From NCBI GenBank assembly GCA_902493855.1, contig CABUQV010000019.1, positions 1 to 31,994 of the forward strand: DNA of 31,994 nt. The letters are read 5' to 3'. Shown here one piece after another: positions 15,804 to 23,906 of the stretch. The notes under the pieces were generated by a model, which saw only the letters and a list, made by a program, of their open reading frames with translations, had not been told where the DNA came from and searched no databases. A program made the position numbers and the translations under genes. Source of the stretch: an uncultured Collinsella sp. (GTDB taxonomy: Bacteria > Actinomycetota > Coriobacteriia > Coriobacteriales > Coriobacteriaceae). How positions within the stretch are numbered: position 1 is the stretch's first letter; every line of letters starts with the position of its first letter.

Positions 15804-17600
15804 TTAAAGCCGTTGGCACACCGTAGCCACATGCTGCCCATCAAAACCGAACCCCCAGCGCATGCGGCCAACGCCGGGGCGTGGTACACGAATTTCGTCG
15901 ATGCCGTCGCGCTCTATGTCGAGTAGCGACTGCACGGCCAGCAATTCCAACCCCAGCGCATCCACATCGGGGTCATACATCATATTGATCGTTATAAGCG
16001 GGCGCTCGTCCAGCATGCCAATCGTGTCTGCTACGTCGAGCACAGTGCCCGTAGGGAAAACCTGGATGTCCCAGCGACTCGCGCCACACTTTCGCCTCGA
16101 GGCAGGATTGGCATAGCCCGGCAAGCCAAAGCAGAGCCCCTGCAAGAGCAGATGATATGGCAGCGGCGTATCTGGGTCGGTCTCACCGATTCCCGCATCC
16201 CCCAGGATGCGACTTAGCGCCCGCCTCACGGTATCCTCGTTCCCACGGCACAGCCCGTCGCGAAACGCATCGACGTCTCGAATGTCTTCGGCAGCGCACT
16301 CAAACCACTCAACAATCACTAGACGCAAGGCCTGGCGAAGCTCGTTATTGGGCAATCGCAAAGCACGGAGCCGATCGCCATGCTCTGGCTCCTCAGTCAT
16401 ATCCGTCGTGAGAAAACCGGACAGATACAGCGCTGTCCACATGCCATCGTCAGGCGAGACATCTGGCTCTGCAGTGCCCAAACAAAGCGGGACCTCAGCA
16501 CACCCATGGGCCTCGAGCAAATCAAACAAGACCGAAAGGCGGTCGAGATTCCACCCGGCAACTACCCTACTCAGGCAATCCGCATACCCATACAGATCGG
16601 CGCGCACAGGCGCCGTGCAACCTCGGTCCAGAAAACCGATCACACGCGCTGGACTCGAGCAATAGGCCCTACCAAACCGATATCCCTCGAGCCATTCACG
16701 CGCATCATCAAGGTATTCCTCGCGCCCAGCATGATTCAACAGAGCCTGGACCTCGGCATCAGAAAAGCCGAACCAACGGTCACACCACGTCGAAAGCGGC
16801 GTCGACAGACAATACGAACAACTGCGCGAAGAAAGCGCCGCTTCGGCAGGACCGGGACACTCCCCCATCAGACACGTCAGCCGCAACGAATCGCGCGCAG
16901 TGGCAATGGCGTCGAACAGCACGCGATCGAATAGCCCTGCCGGATCGGCGTCGGAAGCGTCCCTCGCGCTCGCACGGCGAGACCACGCCGCATCGTACCC
17001 ATCAACGAGCAATACAACCTGCTCATCGCAGGCCATCTCCAGCAGCTCAATGAGCACACCGAGCACCGAGTCAACCTCGTCCGCGCTCGCCACGCCACGC
17101 GCAACACGTTCGATGTGACGCACCTTATCTCGAGCTAAATCAGGAGCCTCCAAGAGCGCCAACAAGCGAGCGCACTCGCCCGAAAGGGCATCGCGCACGA
17201 CGTCGGCAATAGCGGCACCACGCCTCGCAGCGCCAGAAAAGTCCAGCGATATCACCGGATAGCAAGCATATTCATCCCGATAGCGCCCACCGTCTGCATC
17301 CCAAATCTGAGCATTGGCAAACAAACGCTGATCAGCGCGACCAACCGCTGGACGCTCCAGAAAAGCCCTGAGCGTCGACAAGTTCATGCTTTTGCCAAAA
17401 CCCTCGGGTCGACAGCACACCACAACGGACGCGTCGCAGTCCAACACATCGGCAATAAACATGGTCTTGTCGACCAGCGTGCAGCAACCAAGAGCCTCCG
17501 CATAGTCGTGCATGCCAATGGGCAAAGCCGCATCGTCGGCACAGCCGATCAAACGCACGCCAAAGCCAGCAGCACAATCAACATTTGCCTGTTCAGACAC
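15804..17600 (-). CDS. AAA-ATPase-like/PDDEXK_9-type protein with eroded catalytic motifs
   Basis: GTG 17600 (or TTG 17603) follows AGGGGG at ribosome-site distance. The open frame to 17732 extends into the region before this site and is less likely. The product has about 598 residues. The N-terminal DYAEALGCCTLVDKTMF and CRPEGFGKSMNLSTLRAF match the AAA-ATPase_like family (usual RPRRFGKT), Walker A being residues 64-71. The Walker B region reads VVLLVDGYD where the family has LIDEYD, so the catalytic glutamate is glycine. The C-terminus retains YHLLLQGLCFGL and RWDI of the PDDEXK_9 nuclease domain, but ITINMMYD replaces the usual IIExK segment. ATPase and nuclease activity may therefore both be impaired. 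The family is multicopy in gut bacteria, of unknown role and possibly mobile or defence linked. It is monocistronic and convergent with the upstream transferase. Confidence 0.78.
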   Translation of the reverse strand: MSEQANVDCAAGFGVRLIGCADDAALPIGMHDYAEALGCCTLVDKTMFIADVLDCDASVVVCCRPEGFGKSMNLSTLRAFLERPAVGRADQRLFANAQIWDADGGRYRDEYACYPVISLDFSGAARRGAAIADVVRDALSGECARLLALLEAPDLARDKVRHIERVARGVASADEVDSVLGVLIELLEMACDEQVVLLVDGYDAAWSRRASARDASDADPAGLFDRVLFDAIATARDSLRLTCLMGECPGPAEAALSSRSCSYCLSTPLSTWCDRWFGFSDAEVQALLNHAGREEYLDDAREWLEGYRFGRAYCSSPARVIGFLDRGCTAPVRADLYGYADCLSRVVAGWNLDRLSVLFDLLEAHGCAEVPLCLGTAEPDVSPDDGMWTALYLSGFLTTDMTEEPEHGDRLRALRLPNNELRQALRLVIVEWFECAAEDIRDVDAFRDGLCRGNEDTVRRALSRILGDAGIGETDPDTPLPYHLLLQGLCFGLPGYANPASRRKCGASRWDIQVFPTGTVLDVADTIGMLDERPLITINMMYDPDVDALGLELLAVQSLLDIERDGIDEIRVPRPGVGRMRWGFGFDGQHVATVCQRL

Positions 17601-17730
17601 CAAAACGTTCCCCCTAAATCGCAGCACGATGCCAATTGTAATGACCGCATCGCATGTACCGATGTCGCCGCGCAAACATATCGGGCAACGGTAGTAACAA
17701 GAGGTGTGAGGGGGCACAATTAATCGTTGC

Positions 17731-17770
17731 ACAACAAAACGGGGCCCGATACATTCGCACCGGACCCCGT
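17731..17770 (-). terminator. rho-independent terminator of the MPKTG-anchored surface protein
   Basis: On the minus strand ACGGGGTCCG (17770-17761) pairs with CGGGCCCCGT (17748-17739) with one mismatch and a 12-nt loop, followed by TTTTGTTGT. It lies 33 bp after the stop at 17803, the right distance and direction. Confidence 0.85.
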
Positions 17771-17802
17771 CCCGACTATTTAGTTATCTGGCAACTGAGA
17801 GC

Positions 17803-19620
17803 CTACTCCCCCGAGTCGTCCTCCCCAGAAGCCTTCTTCTGCTGATCGAGCTTATGCTTACCACTTACGATAGACGTAGCGCCCAGCGTGGCCAAGCTCG
17901 CGCTGGCAAGGCTCGCCATAACGATAAGGTCGCCCGTCTTGGGCATGTTACCGCCCGAAGTCTTAGTCGTTGTAGTGGTGGTTGTAGTGGTCACCGTCTT
18001 GGAGTCATTTTGCTCTTGGTTCTGGTTGTCGGTGTTGCCCTTACTGCTGTCCTCGCCCTGCTGCTTTCCGTCCTCGGTCTTGTCCTTGTTCTTGTCCTTC
18101 TCCTCAGATTCAGACTTCTTGTCCTCGTCCTTCTTCTGAGCGGACTTGTCGTCCTTCTCATCAGAGCTAGAACCCTTATCGGATTCAACCTTCTCGGAAG
18201 CCTTATCCTTGGAGTCGCCCTTTGCGGCTTCGGTCTTTTCCGTGGAAGCCTGATCAGAGTTGTCCTTGTTCTGGGCCGAGCCGTTATTGACGCCAGCCAT
18301 CAGCGAAGAACCCAGCGTAGAACCAAGCTGCTCGGAGAAAGAAGGCTTCTTGTCCGGCGAAGCAACGGGAGCGTCCGGCGCCTTATTCGAGTCGTCCTTG
18401 GAAGCATCGGAATCAGGGGTTGCGTCAGAGCCAGAGCCGTTGTTAGAGCCGGTGTCAACGGACGAATCGCTCGAGCCGGTGGATGAGTTAGAGGTGTCAG
18501 CGTCGGTCGAACCAGAAGCGTCGCTGTCCGTATTGCCGGCAGAGCTTGAAGACGAATCGCCCGCAGCAGAGCCGTTCGAATTGGAGCCGTTCGAGGTAGA
18601 GCCGTCGTTGGTAGTGCCACCAGCAGAGCCATTACCGTCAGCATCGGTCGAGGGCGCATCCATCCTGTCATCGTTGGCATCGTCACTCGAGTCGTCATTC
18701 GAATCAGGTGTCGGCAAGGGCGCCGGTGTAGGCTCGGGCTGCACGGGCGTCGCAGCGGCAGCGGCCTCGTCCTCGGCGATATAAGCCAAGCAGTCCTTCA
18801 GCTCATTCTTATAACGGTTCTTCCAGCCCTCATGATACTGGGGCTGGCTCGAATACTTGGTGGCGACATTGTTGACCACGCTATTGGAGAGCGCCGTCAC
18901 AAACTCACGGTCAGTCATATCATTAGAAAGATTCGCCCAGCGGAAGAAGTCCCTGCAGCCACCGGTGCCGCACATGTTGGTAATGCTCCACACCATGCCC
19001 TTGACGCAATCGGCACGGCCCGAAATATCAATACCAAGGCCGCTCTTGAGCCACGCCTCGGTCACCGCATAGTACGAGTTGTACGCATAGGCATCTTGAA
19101 GTGCTGAGAACTCAACAGGATCGGTGTTGTACGCACCTTGGAAGGCATCCTGAGCGATACGGCCCAACTCGGTGAGCTGGCCGTTCTCGTACATGGCATT
19201 GCTCGTGTTGGAAATCTCGCTGCCGCGATCAATCGCATCCTTGAGCATGCTGTATTTTTCAGGGTTGTAGTTGTAGGCCTGCTTCATAAACGGGATGAGC
19301 GACCAACGGCGGTCGAACTGGTAATAGCCCAGCGCGTTATAACCGTCGCCATACGAAAAGCCCTGGTTATAGTTGCCATGGCTCTCATATTTGGTGAAGT
19401 ACTTCATCTCGGGAGTCACGTTGACAAACGAGACACCCTGGACCGACCTCAGCACGCCCGAGAAAGACTGCTGGGTGTAGAGACCCTTATCGATATCGGT
19501 GGCATCCGAGGCAACGCCTGGCGTGGGCTCCTCGGCAGCGGCGGGTGCCGGCGCGGAAACGGCGCCAAACGAAAGCGCCAGCGTCAGGCCCGCGACAATC
19601 GCAGAATGCTTGGGCTGCAT
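17803..19620 (-). CDS. sortase-anchored surface protein with a possible lysozyme-like N-terminal domain
   Basis: The 605-residue product starts at ATG 19620 with GGAGG five bases upstream. Residues 1-29 form a signal peptide ending AAAEE. Residues 60-285 form a folded domain with KYESHGNYNQGF, NALGYYQFDRRW and four cysteines (205, 217, 222, 277). The E-S-x-G...G-YYQ pattern recalls lysozyme/transglycosylase folds, with E79 a possible catalytic acid, but this is tentative. Residues 290-555 are a Pro, then Ser/Asp/Asn, then Lys/Glu-rich low-complexity stalk ending in a Thr run. NMPKTGD follows, an LPXTG-type sorting signal with Met for Leu, then a hydrophobic helix and a basic tail. Anchoring to peptidoglycan by a sortase is therefore likely. 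No sortase gene is in the window. It has its own terminator. Confidence 0.85.
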   Translation of the reverse strand: MQPKHSAIVAGLTLALSFGAVSAPAPAAAEEPTPGVASDATDIDKGLYTQQSFSGVLRSVQGVSFVNVTPEMKYFTKYESHGNYNQGFSYGDGYNALGYYQFDRRWSLIPFMKQAYNYNPEKYSMLKDAIDRGSEISNTSNAMYENGQLTELGRIAQDAFQGAYNTDPVEFSALQDAYAYNSYYAVTEAWLKSGLGIDISGRADCVKGMVWSITNMCGTGGCRDFFRWANLSNDMTDREFVTALSNSVVNNVATKYSSQPQYHEGWKNRYKNELKDCLAYIAEDEAAAAATPVQPEPTPAPLPTPDSNDDSSDDANDDRMDAPSTDADGNGSAGGTTNDGSTSNGSNSNGSAAGDSSSSSAGNTDSDASGSTDADTSNSSTGSSDSSVDTGSNNGSGSDATPDSDASKDDSNKAPDAPVASPDKKPSFSEQLGSTLGSSLMAGVNNGSAQNKDNSDQASTEKTEAAKGDSKDKASEKVESDKGSSSDEKDDKSAQKKDEDKKSESEEKDKNKDKTEDGKQQGEDSSKGNTDNQNQEQNDSKTVTTTTTTTTTKTSGGNMPKTGDLIVMASLASASLATLGATSIVSGKHKLDQQKKASGEDDSGE

Positions 19621-19690
19621 AAGATCCTCCCTGCATTGGTGTAGTTAAAGTTCAGTTTGCAAAGATAAAAATAAGTATTGCAGCTCGCCC

Positions 19691-19706
19691 GTTGTTGCAC
19701 AACAAC
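19691..19706. promoter_or_regulatory. palindrome upstream of the surface protein gene
   Basis: GTTGTTG (19691-19697) and CAACAAC (19700-19706) form a 7-bp perfect dyad with a two-base centre, about 70 bp before the ATG at 19620. The internal GTTGCACAACAA (19694-19705) recurs at 17726-17737 beyond the gene's stop. A weak minus-strand promoter (TTGTGC, 17 bp, AATACT) would overlap the dyad, so an operator is plausible. Confidence 0.4.
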
Positions 19707-19759
19707 CCCTCGGTAAACGGCAACAACCCTCCGCGAAATCTTAAGGAATTGCGCTCAAC

Positions 19760-20191
19760 CTACAGCTTAATGTCAAAGTTGATCTCGGGGACGGCGGCCA
19801 AGTCGGCCAACGTCACGCCGTCGACGTACTTTTCGATCACGTCGTCCAGACCGCGCCAGAACTTGACGGTCGAGCACAGATCGCTGCGGGCGCAACTGTT
19901 GTCGATGCCGTCGCACGCCACCGGAGCCGTGCTGCCCTCGACGGCGCGCAGGATGTCGCCGGCACGCACCTCGGCCGGGTCCTTGGCCATCATGTAGCCG
20001 CCGCCCTTGCCGCGCACGCTCTTAAGCAGGCCCGCCTTCATAAGCGGACGAACCAGCTGCTCCAGATACTTTTGCGAGATATGCTCGCGGTCGGCAACCT
20101 CGCGCAGGGCAATCTTGCCCTCGGCGTCGCCCAGCGCCGCGATATAGATCATCAGTCGGAGGGCATAGCGGCCCTTAGAAGAAATGAGCAT
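19760..20191 (-). CDS. Rrf2/IscR-family transcription regulator
   Basis: The start is ATG 20191, preceded by GGGAGGGTAGG; a longer open frame to 20239 would run through the leader hairpin. The 143-residue product has an N-terminal winged helix (MLISSKGRYALRLM, then HISQKYLEQLVRPLMKAGLL and VRGKGGGY, the wing) and three cysteines, C93, C100 and C106, in CDGIDNSCARSDLC. This spacing fits the [2Fe-2S] ligands of IscR/SufR-like Rrf2 proteins. It is divergent from sufCBDSU, so the likely role is to sense Fe-S status and control that operon and itself. Whether it represses with cluster bound, as IscR does, is inferred. Confidence 0.9.
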   Translation of the reverse strand: MLISSKGRYALRLMIYIAALGDAEGKIALREVADREHISQKYLEQLVRPLMKAGLLKSVRGKGGGYMMAKDPAEVRAGDILRAVEGSTAPVACDGIDNSCARSDLCSTVKFWRGLDDVIEKYVDGVTLADLAAVPEINFDIKL

Positions 20192-20222
20192 ACCTACCCT
20201 CCCATCGTTACTGGGACAAAAC

Positions 20223-20268
20223 CAGGCTTGTTTGCCCAAATCCTATGCACGCGGGGCAAACAAACCTG
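20223..20268 (-). promoter_or_regulatory. long inverted repeat in the rrf2 leader, attenuator-like
   Basis: CAGGCTTGTTTGCCC (20223-20237) and GGGCAAACAAACCTG (20254-20268) pair over 15 bp with a single mismatch and a 16-nt loop. On the minus strand the stem is followed by GTTTTGT, so it resembles an intrinsic terminator placed between the candidate promoter (20269-20296) and the regulator start (20191). An attenuator or an operator dyad are the two readings. A short T-run also follows on the plus strand (ATTTTATG), so it could shield sufC from read-through. Confidence 0.65.
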
Positions 20269-20296
20269 ATTTTATGTCCCTCATCTAAAAAGTCGA
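20269..20296 (-). promoter_or_regulatory. candidate promoter of the Rrf2 regulator gene
   Basis: On the minus strand TCGACT (20296-20291) and TAAAAT (20274-20269) are 16 bp apart, each a fair match to consensus. Transcription from here would include the whole inverted repeat at 20223-20268 in the leader. Confidence 0.45.
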
Positions 20297-20301
20297 GTGG
20301 A

Positions 20302-20345
20302 TTAGTCGGGTTTTCCCTTGACTAACGCCGAACCCATAGTAACTT
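20302..20345 (+). promoter_or_regulatory. candidate suf promoter with overlapping dyad operator
   Basis: TTAGTC (20302-20307) and GACTAA (20320-20325) form a dyad extended inward by GGG and CCC. TTGACT (20318-20323) is a good -35 within it, and TAACTT (20340-20345) a weak -10 at 16 bp. GACTA/TAGTC half-sites are a known theme in Rrf2-family operators, so this is the best candidate site for the divergent regulator. Two AGTACACC direct repeats (20371-20378, 20383-20390) lie further down in the leader. Confidence 0.42.
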
Positions 20346-20409
20346 TATTCCGAGAAGATTCCTAGGGTTTAGTACACCTATGAGTACACCATATACAGAG
20401 AGGGACAGC

Positions 20410-21210
20410 ATGAGCGCAAATCCGCTGCTTTCCATCGAAGGTCTGACCGCCTCCGTGGACGAGAAGACCATCCTCCACAACGTCAACCTCAACGTCGCCG
20501 CCGGCGAGACCCACGTTCTGATGGGACCCAACGGCGCCGGCAAGTCCACCCTCGGCCACCTGGTCATGGGCGACCCCGTTTACACGGTCAACGACGGCCG
20601 CATCGTCTTTGACGGCCAGGACATCACTGAGCTCACCACCGACAAGCGCTCGCGCGCCGGCCTGTTCCTAAGCTTCCAGGCCCCGGTCGAGATTCCGGGC
20701 GTGCCGCTGTCGAGCTTTTTGCGCGCCAGCATCGCCGGCCGCCCCGGCCTGGAGATGAAGGGCAAGGAGTTCCGCCGTCGCGTCAAGGAGCTCGCGGCCG
20801 AGCTCAACATGGATACCGCCTACTTCAACCGCGAGCTGGGCGTGGGCTTCTCGGGCGGCGAGAAAAAGAAGGTCGAAATGCTCCAGCTTCTGCTGCTGCA
20901 GCCCAAGCTGGCCATCCTGGACGAGACTGACTCCGGCCTGGACGTCGACGCCCTGTCCACCGTCAGTCATGGCATGGACGCCTACCGCAAGAGCTGCGAC
21001 GGCTCCATGCTCATCATCACGCACAACACGCGCATCCTGGAGCACCTGAATGTCGACCGCGTCCACGTTATGGTCAAGGGCCACATCGTGCGCGAGGACG
21101 ACGCCTCGCTGATCCCCTGGATCGACAAGAACGGCTTTGAGACCTTCGAGCGCGAGGCCGCCGAGCAGCGCGCCCAGGCCGAGGCCGCCGCTGCCGAGCA
21201 GCAGGCGTAA
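20410..21210 (+). CDS. sufC: SufC, Fe-S cluster assembly ATPase
   Basis: The ATG at 20410 has GAGAGGGA just upstream and gives 266 residues, close to the usual 250; the ATG at 20380 lacks a site. Walker A is GPNGAGKST (residues 39-47), the signature is FSGGEKKKVEMLQLL, and Walker B is LAILDETDSGLDVDAL, the SufC form of the ABC ATPase motifs. In known systems SufC binds SufB and SufD and its ATP hydrolysis drives a rearrangement that exposes the cluster assembly site. It is the first gene of sufCBDSU, with sufB 12 bp downstream. The C-terminal 25 residues are an Ala/Glu-rich tail. Cytoplasmic. Identification is firm. Confidence 0.97.
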   Translation: MSANPLLSIEGLTASVDEKTILHNVNLNVAAGETHVLMGPNGAGKSTLGHLVMGDPVYTVNDGRIVFDGQDITELTTDKRSRAGLFLSFQAPVEIPGVPLSSFLRASIAGRPGLEMKGKEFRRRVKELAAELNMDTAYFNRELGVGFSGGEKKKVEMLQLLLLQPKLAILDETDSGLDVDALSTVSHGMDAYRKSCDGSMLIITHNTRILEHLNVDRVHVMVKGHIVREDDASLIPWIDKNGFETFEREAAEQRAQAEAAAAEQQA

Positions 21211-21222
21211 AGGGGCAACGCA

Positions 21223-22635
21223 ATGAGCAAGAACCGCACCGAGGTCGCGGACATCGACCGCAGCCTCTACGACTTCACCTATGGCGAGGAGGGATTCGAG
21301 CGCCTCGACGCCGGCATCACGCCCGACATCGTGCGCGAGATCAGCGCCAAGAAGGACGAGCCGCAGTGGATGCTCGACCTGCGCCTCAAGTCCCTCGAGA
21401 TCTTCAACCGCTTCCCCGACCCGACGTGGGGTCCCTCCATCGAGGGCCTGGACATGGACAACATCGTCACCTACGTCAAGCCCAACACCGACCAAAAGCA
21501 CGACTGGGAGTCGGTGCCCGACGACATCAAGAACACCTTTGAGCGCCTGGGCATCCCCGAGGCCGAGCGCAGCTACCTGGCGGGCGTTGGCGCGCAGTAC
21601 GACTCCGAGCTGGTCTACCACAACATGCAGGACACGGCGTCCAAGATGGGCATCGTCTACTCCGGCATCGAGGAGGCCCTGCACGATCCGCAGTGGGAGC
21701 CGCTCATCCACGAGAAGTTTATGACGCTCATCCCGCCCACCGACCACAAGTTTGCGGCCCTGCACGGCGCCGTGTGGTCGGGCGGCTCTTTTGTCTACGT
21801 GCCCAAGGGCACCAAGCTCGATTTTCCGCTGCAGAGCTACTTCCGCCTCAACGCCAAGGGCGCCGGCCAGTTTGAGCACACGCTCATCATTGTCGAAGAC
21901 GACGCCGACCTGCACTTTATCGAGGGCTGCTCCGCGCCCAAGTACAACGTGGCCAACCTCCACGCCGGCGCCGTCGAACTCTTTGTGGGCAAGCGTGCGC
22001 ACCTGCGCTACTCGACCATCGAAAACTGGTCCAAGAACATGTACAACCTCAACACCAAGCGTGCGCGCGTGGACGAGGACGGCGACATCGAGTGGATCAG
22101 TGGCTCCTTCGGCAGCCACGTGGGCTACCTCTACCCCATGAGCGTGCTCAATGGCCGCCGCGCCCGCTCGAGCTTTACCGGCATCACCTTTGCCGGCGCC
22201 GGTCAGAACCTCGACACCGGCTGCAAGGTCGTGCTCAACGCGCCCGAGACCTCGGCAACGGTCGAGACCAAGGGCATCTCCAAGAGCGGCGGCATCCAGA
22301 CGTTCCGCAGCTCCATCGTGGCCACGCCCAAGGCCGAGGGCTCCAAGGCAACCGTGAGCTGCCAGTCACTGATGCTCGACGACCAGAGCCGCTCCGACAC
22401 TATCCCCGCCATGGACATCCGCGCCAAGAACGTCGACATCGGCCACGAGGCCACCATCGGCCGCATCGGCGACGACAAGGTGTTCTACCTGATGAGCCGC
22501 GGCATCTCGGAGGAAGAGGCCCGCACCATGATCGTCAACGGCTTTGCCAACCCGGTCTCCAAGGAGTTGCCGCTGGAGTACGCCGTCGAGATGAACAACC
22601 TGATCAAGCTCGAGATGGAAGGAGCGATCGGATAA
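21223..22635 (+). CDS. sufB: SufB, Fe-S cluster scaffold subunit
   Basis: The 470-residue product starts at ATG 21223 after AAAGGGG. It has the SufB N-terminal segment (RSLYDFTYGEEGFERL, EPQWMLDLRLKSLEIF) and the C-terminal beta-helix core, including CQSLMLDDQSRSDTIP, HEATIGRIGDDKVFYLMSRG and VNGFANPVSKELPLEY. SufB forms the SufBC2D complex that builds [4Fe-4S] clusters from sulfur passed on by SufS and SufU. Length and motif order are standard. Its TAA overlaps the sufD ATG by one base (TAATG), so translation is coupled. Confidence 0.97.
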   Translation: MSKNRTEVADIDRSLYDFTYGEEGFERLDAGITPDIVREISAKKDEPQWMLDLRLKSLEIFNRFPDPTWGPSIEGLDMDNIVTYVKPNTDQKHDWESVPDDIKNTFERLGIPEAERSYLAGVGAQYDSELVYHNMQDTASKMGIVYSGIEEALHDPQWEPLIHEKFMTLIPPTDHKFAALHGAVWSGGSFVYVPKGTKLDFPLQSYFRLNAKGAGQFEHTLIIVEDDADLHFIEGCSAPKYNVANLHAGAVELFVGKRAHLRYSTIENWSKNMYNLNTKRARVDEDGDIEWISGSFGSHVGYLYPMSVLNGRRARSSFTGITFAGAGQNLDTGCKVVLNAPETSATVETKGISKSGGIQTFRSSIVATPKAEGSKATVSCQSLMLDDQSRSDTIPAMDIRAKNVDIGHEATIGRIGDDKVFYLMSRGISEEEARTMIVNGFANPVSKELPLEYAVEMNNLIKLEMEGAIG

Positions 22636-23906
22636 TGAATCAGACCACGAACACCGCTGCTACCACCCTTGAGCAGGTCAATGCGATGCCGGCTGCCACA
22701 TGGGGCTGGCTGAAGATGAATCAGACCAAGCTCGAGCTCTCTGACGAGCTTGCTGCCGCTCCCGCCGAGACCATTGAGGTTGAGGGCTTGGACGAGCAGT
22801 TTGCTGGCGTGGCAGACGCGTTCGACGCCGCCATGGACGCCATGGCCGAGCGCTTCCCCGAGCGGCGCGCCTCCGCCCCCGGCGACGCCGCCGACCGCGC
22901 CCGCATCACGCCCGAGACCGAGCTTGACGTGCCCGCCACCTCTGTCTACCAGGCCGGTGCCATCAAGCTCGAGGAGGAGCTCTCCCCTGCTGAAGCCTTC
23001 GAGACCGGCATGGGCGAGGCTGCCTACGCCTACTTGGCCGAGCACGCCACCAAGCGCATCGTCATCGATGTGCCCGCATACAAGCACGCCACGGTTACCG
23101 TGCGCGTGAGCGGTGTCGATGCAGCCGCGGCCATCGCCGCCATCGACGTCGTCGCCCGTCCCCAGTCGACGTTCGATCTGCTTATTGCCCTGGACTCCCC
23201 CGTTGCCGGCCAAGGCGTCGTGGGATCCGTGCTACGCGTGTGCGCCCATGAGTACGCCACCGTCAACGTGACCTGCACGCAGACGCTCGACGATAGCTGG
23301 ATCGCGCTCGACGACACCGGCCTGTTCCTGGACGAGGGCGCGCGCGTCAACGTGCAGCACACCGTCCTGGGTGCCGGCGCCAGCGCCACCGGCCTTGCCG
23401 GCGACCTGCTGGGCGATACCGCCAAGGTCACCATCGATACTGACTACCTGGGCGCCCGCGAGCAGGTGCGCGACTTTAACTACGAGCTGCGCCACCGCGG
23501 TCGCAAGACCGAGTGCGAGATCGACGCCAACGGCGTGCTGACCGGCACGTCCAAGAAGGTCTACCGCGGCACCATCGACCTCGTGCACGGTTGCAAGGGT
23601 GCAACCGGCACCGAGCGCGAGACGGTGCTTTTGGCCAACAAGGGCGTCGACAACAAGACCGTTCCCGTCATTCTCTGCGACGAGGACGACGTCGCCGGCA
23701 ACCACGGAGCCACCATCGGCCACGTCCGCGACGAGCAGCTGTTCTATCTCGCCTGCCGCGGCCTTGACCAAAATGCCGCCGAGGACCTGTTCATCCGCGC
23801 CAAGCTGGAGGACGCCGCGCTTTCCGCGACCGACGAGCGCACCCGCGCCGCCGTCGTCCGCTTGGGCAACAACCTGATCGACAACTTTGAAGAGGAGCTC
23901 GCATGA
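22635..23906 (+). CDS. sufD: SufD, Fe-S cluster assembly scaffold subunit
   Basis: The ATG at 22635 overlaps the sufB stop and gives 423 residues. The frame is open further upstream, but that part lies inside sufB and is an overlap artefact. The N-terminal half is Ala/Glu-rich and divergent; TWGWLKMN near the start is a family hallmark. The C-terminal beta-helix shows DFNYELRHRGRKTECEIDANG and YRGTIDLVHGCKGATGTE, then HGATIGHVRDEQLFYLACRGL, paralogous to SufB's HEATIGRI segment. SufD pairs with SufB and aids iron entry in the SufBC2D scaffold. It overlaps sufS by four bases (ATGA). Confidence 0.94.
   Translation: MNQTTNTAATTLEQVNAMPAATWGWLKMNQTKLELSDELAAAPAETIEVEGLDEQFAGVADAFDAAMDAMAERFPERRASAPGDAADRARITPETELDVPATSVYQAGAIKLEEELSPAEAFETGMGEAAYAYLAEHATKRIVIDVPAYKHATVTVRVSGVDAAAAIAAIDVVARPQSTFDLLIALDSPVAGQGVVGSVLRVCAHEYATVNVTCTQTLDDSWIALDDTGLFLDEGARVNVQHTVLGAGASATGLAGDLLGDTAKVTIDTDYLGAREQVRDFNYELRHRGRKTECEIDANGVLTGTSKKVYRGTIDLVHGCKGATGTERETVLLANKGVDNKTVPVILCDEDDVAGNHGATIGHVRDEQLFYLACRGLDQNAAEDLFIRAKLEDAALSATDERTRAAVVRLGNNLIDNFEEELA

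Noticed and set aside
18260..18784. Glu/Ser/Pro-rich frame opposite the stalk of the surface protein
   Set aside because: It is the mirror of the repetitive Ser/Asp/Lys codons of the stalk and has no start signals.
20668..22119. 483-codon open frame antisense to sufC and sufB
   Set aside because: It covers the conserved sufC and sufB genes in reverse and gives a Val/Gly/Leu/Asp-rich translation with no domain, an artefact of codon bias.
22092..22634. upstream extension of the sufD reading frame inside sufB
   Set aside because: The frame is open before sufD only as an out-of-frame reading of sufB; the TAATG overlap and family length fix the sufD start at 22635.
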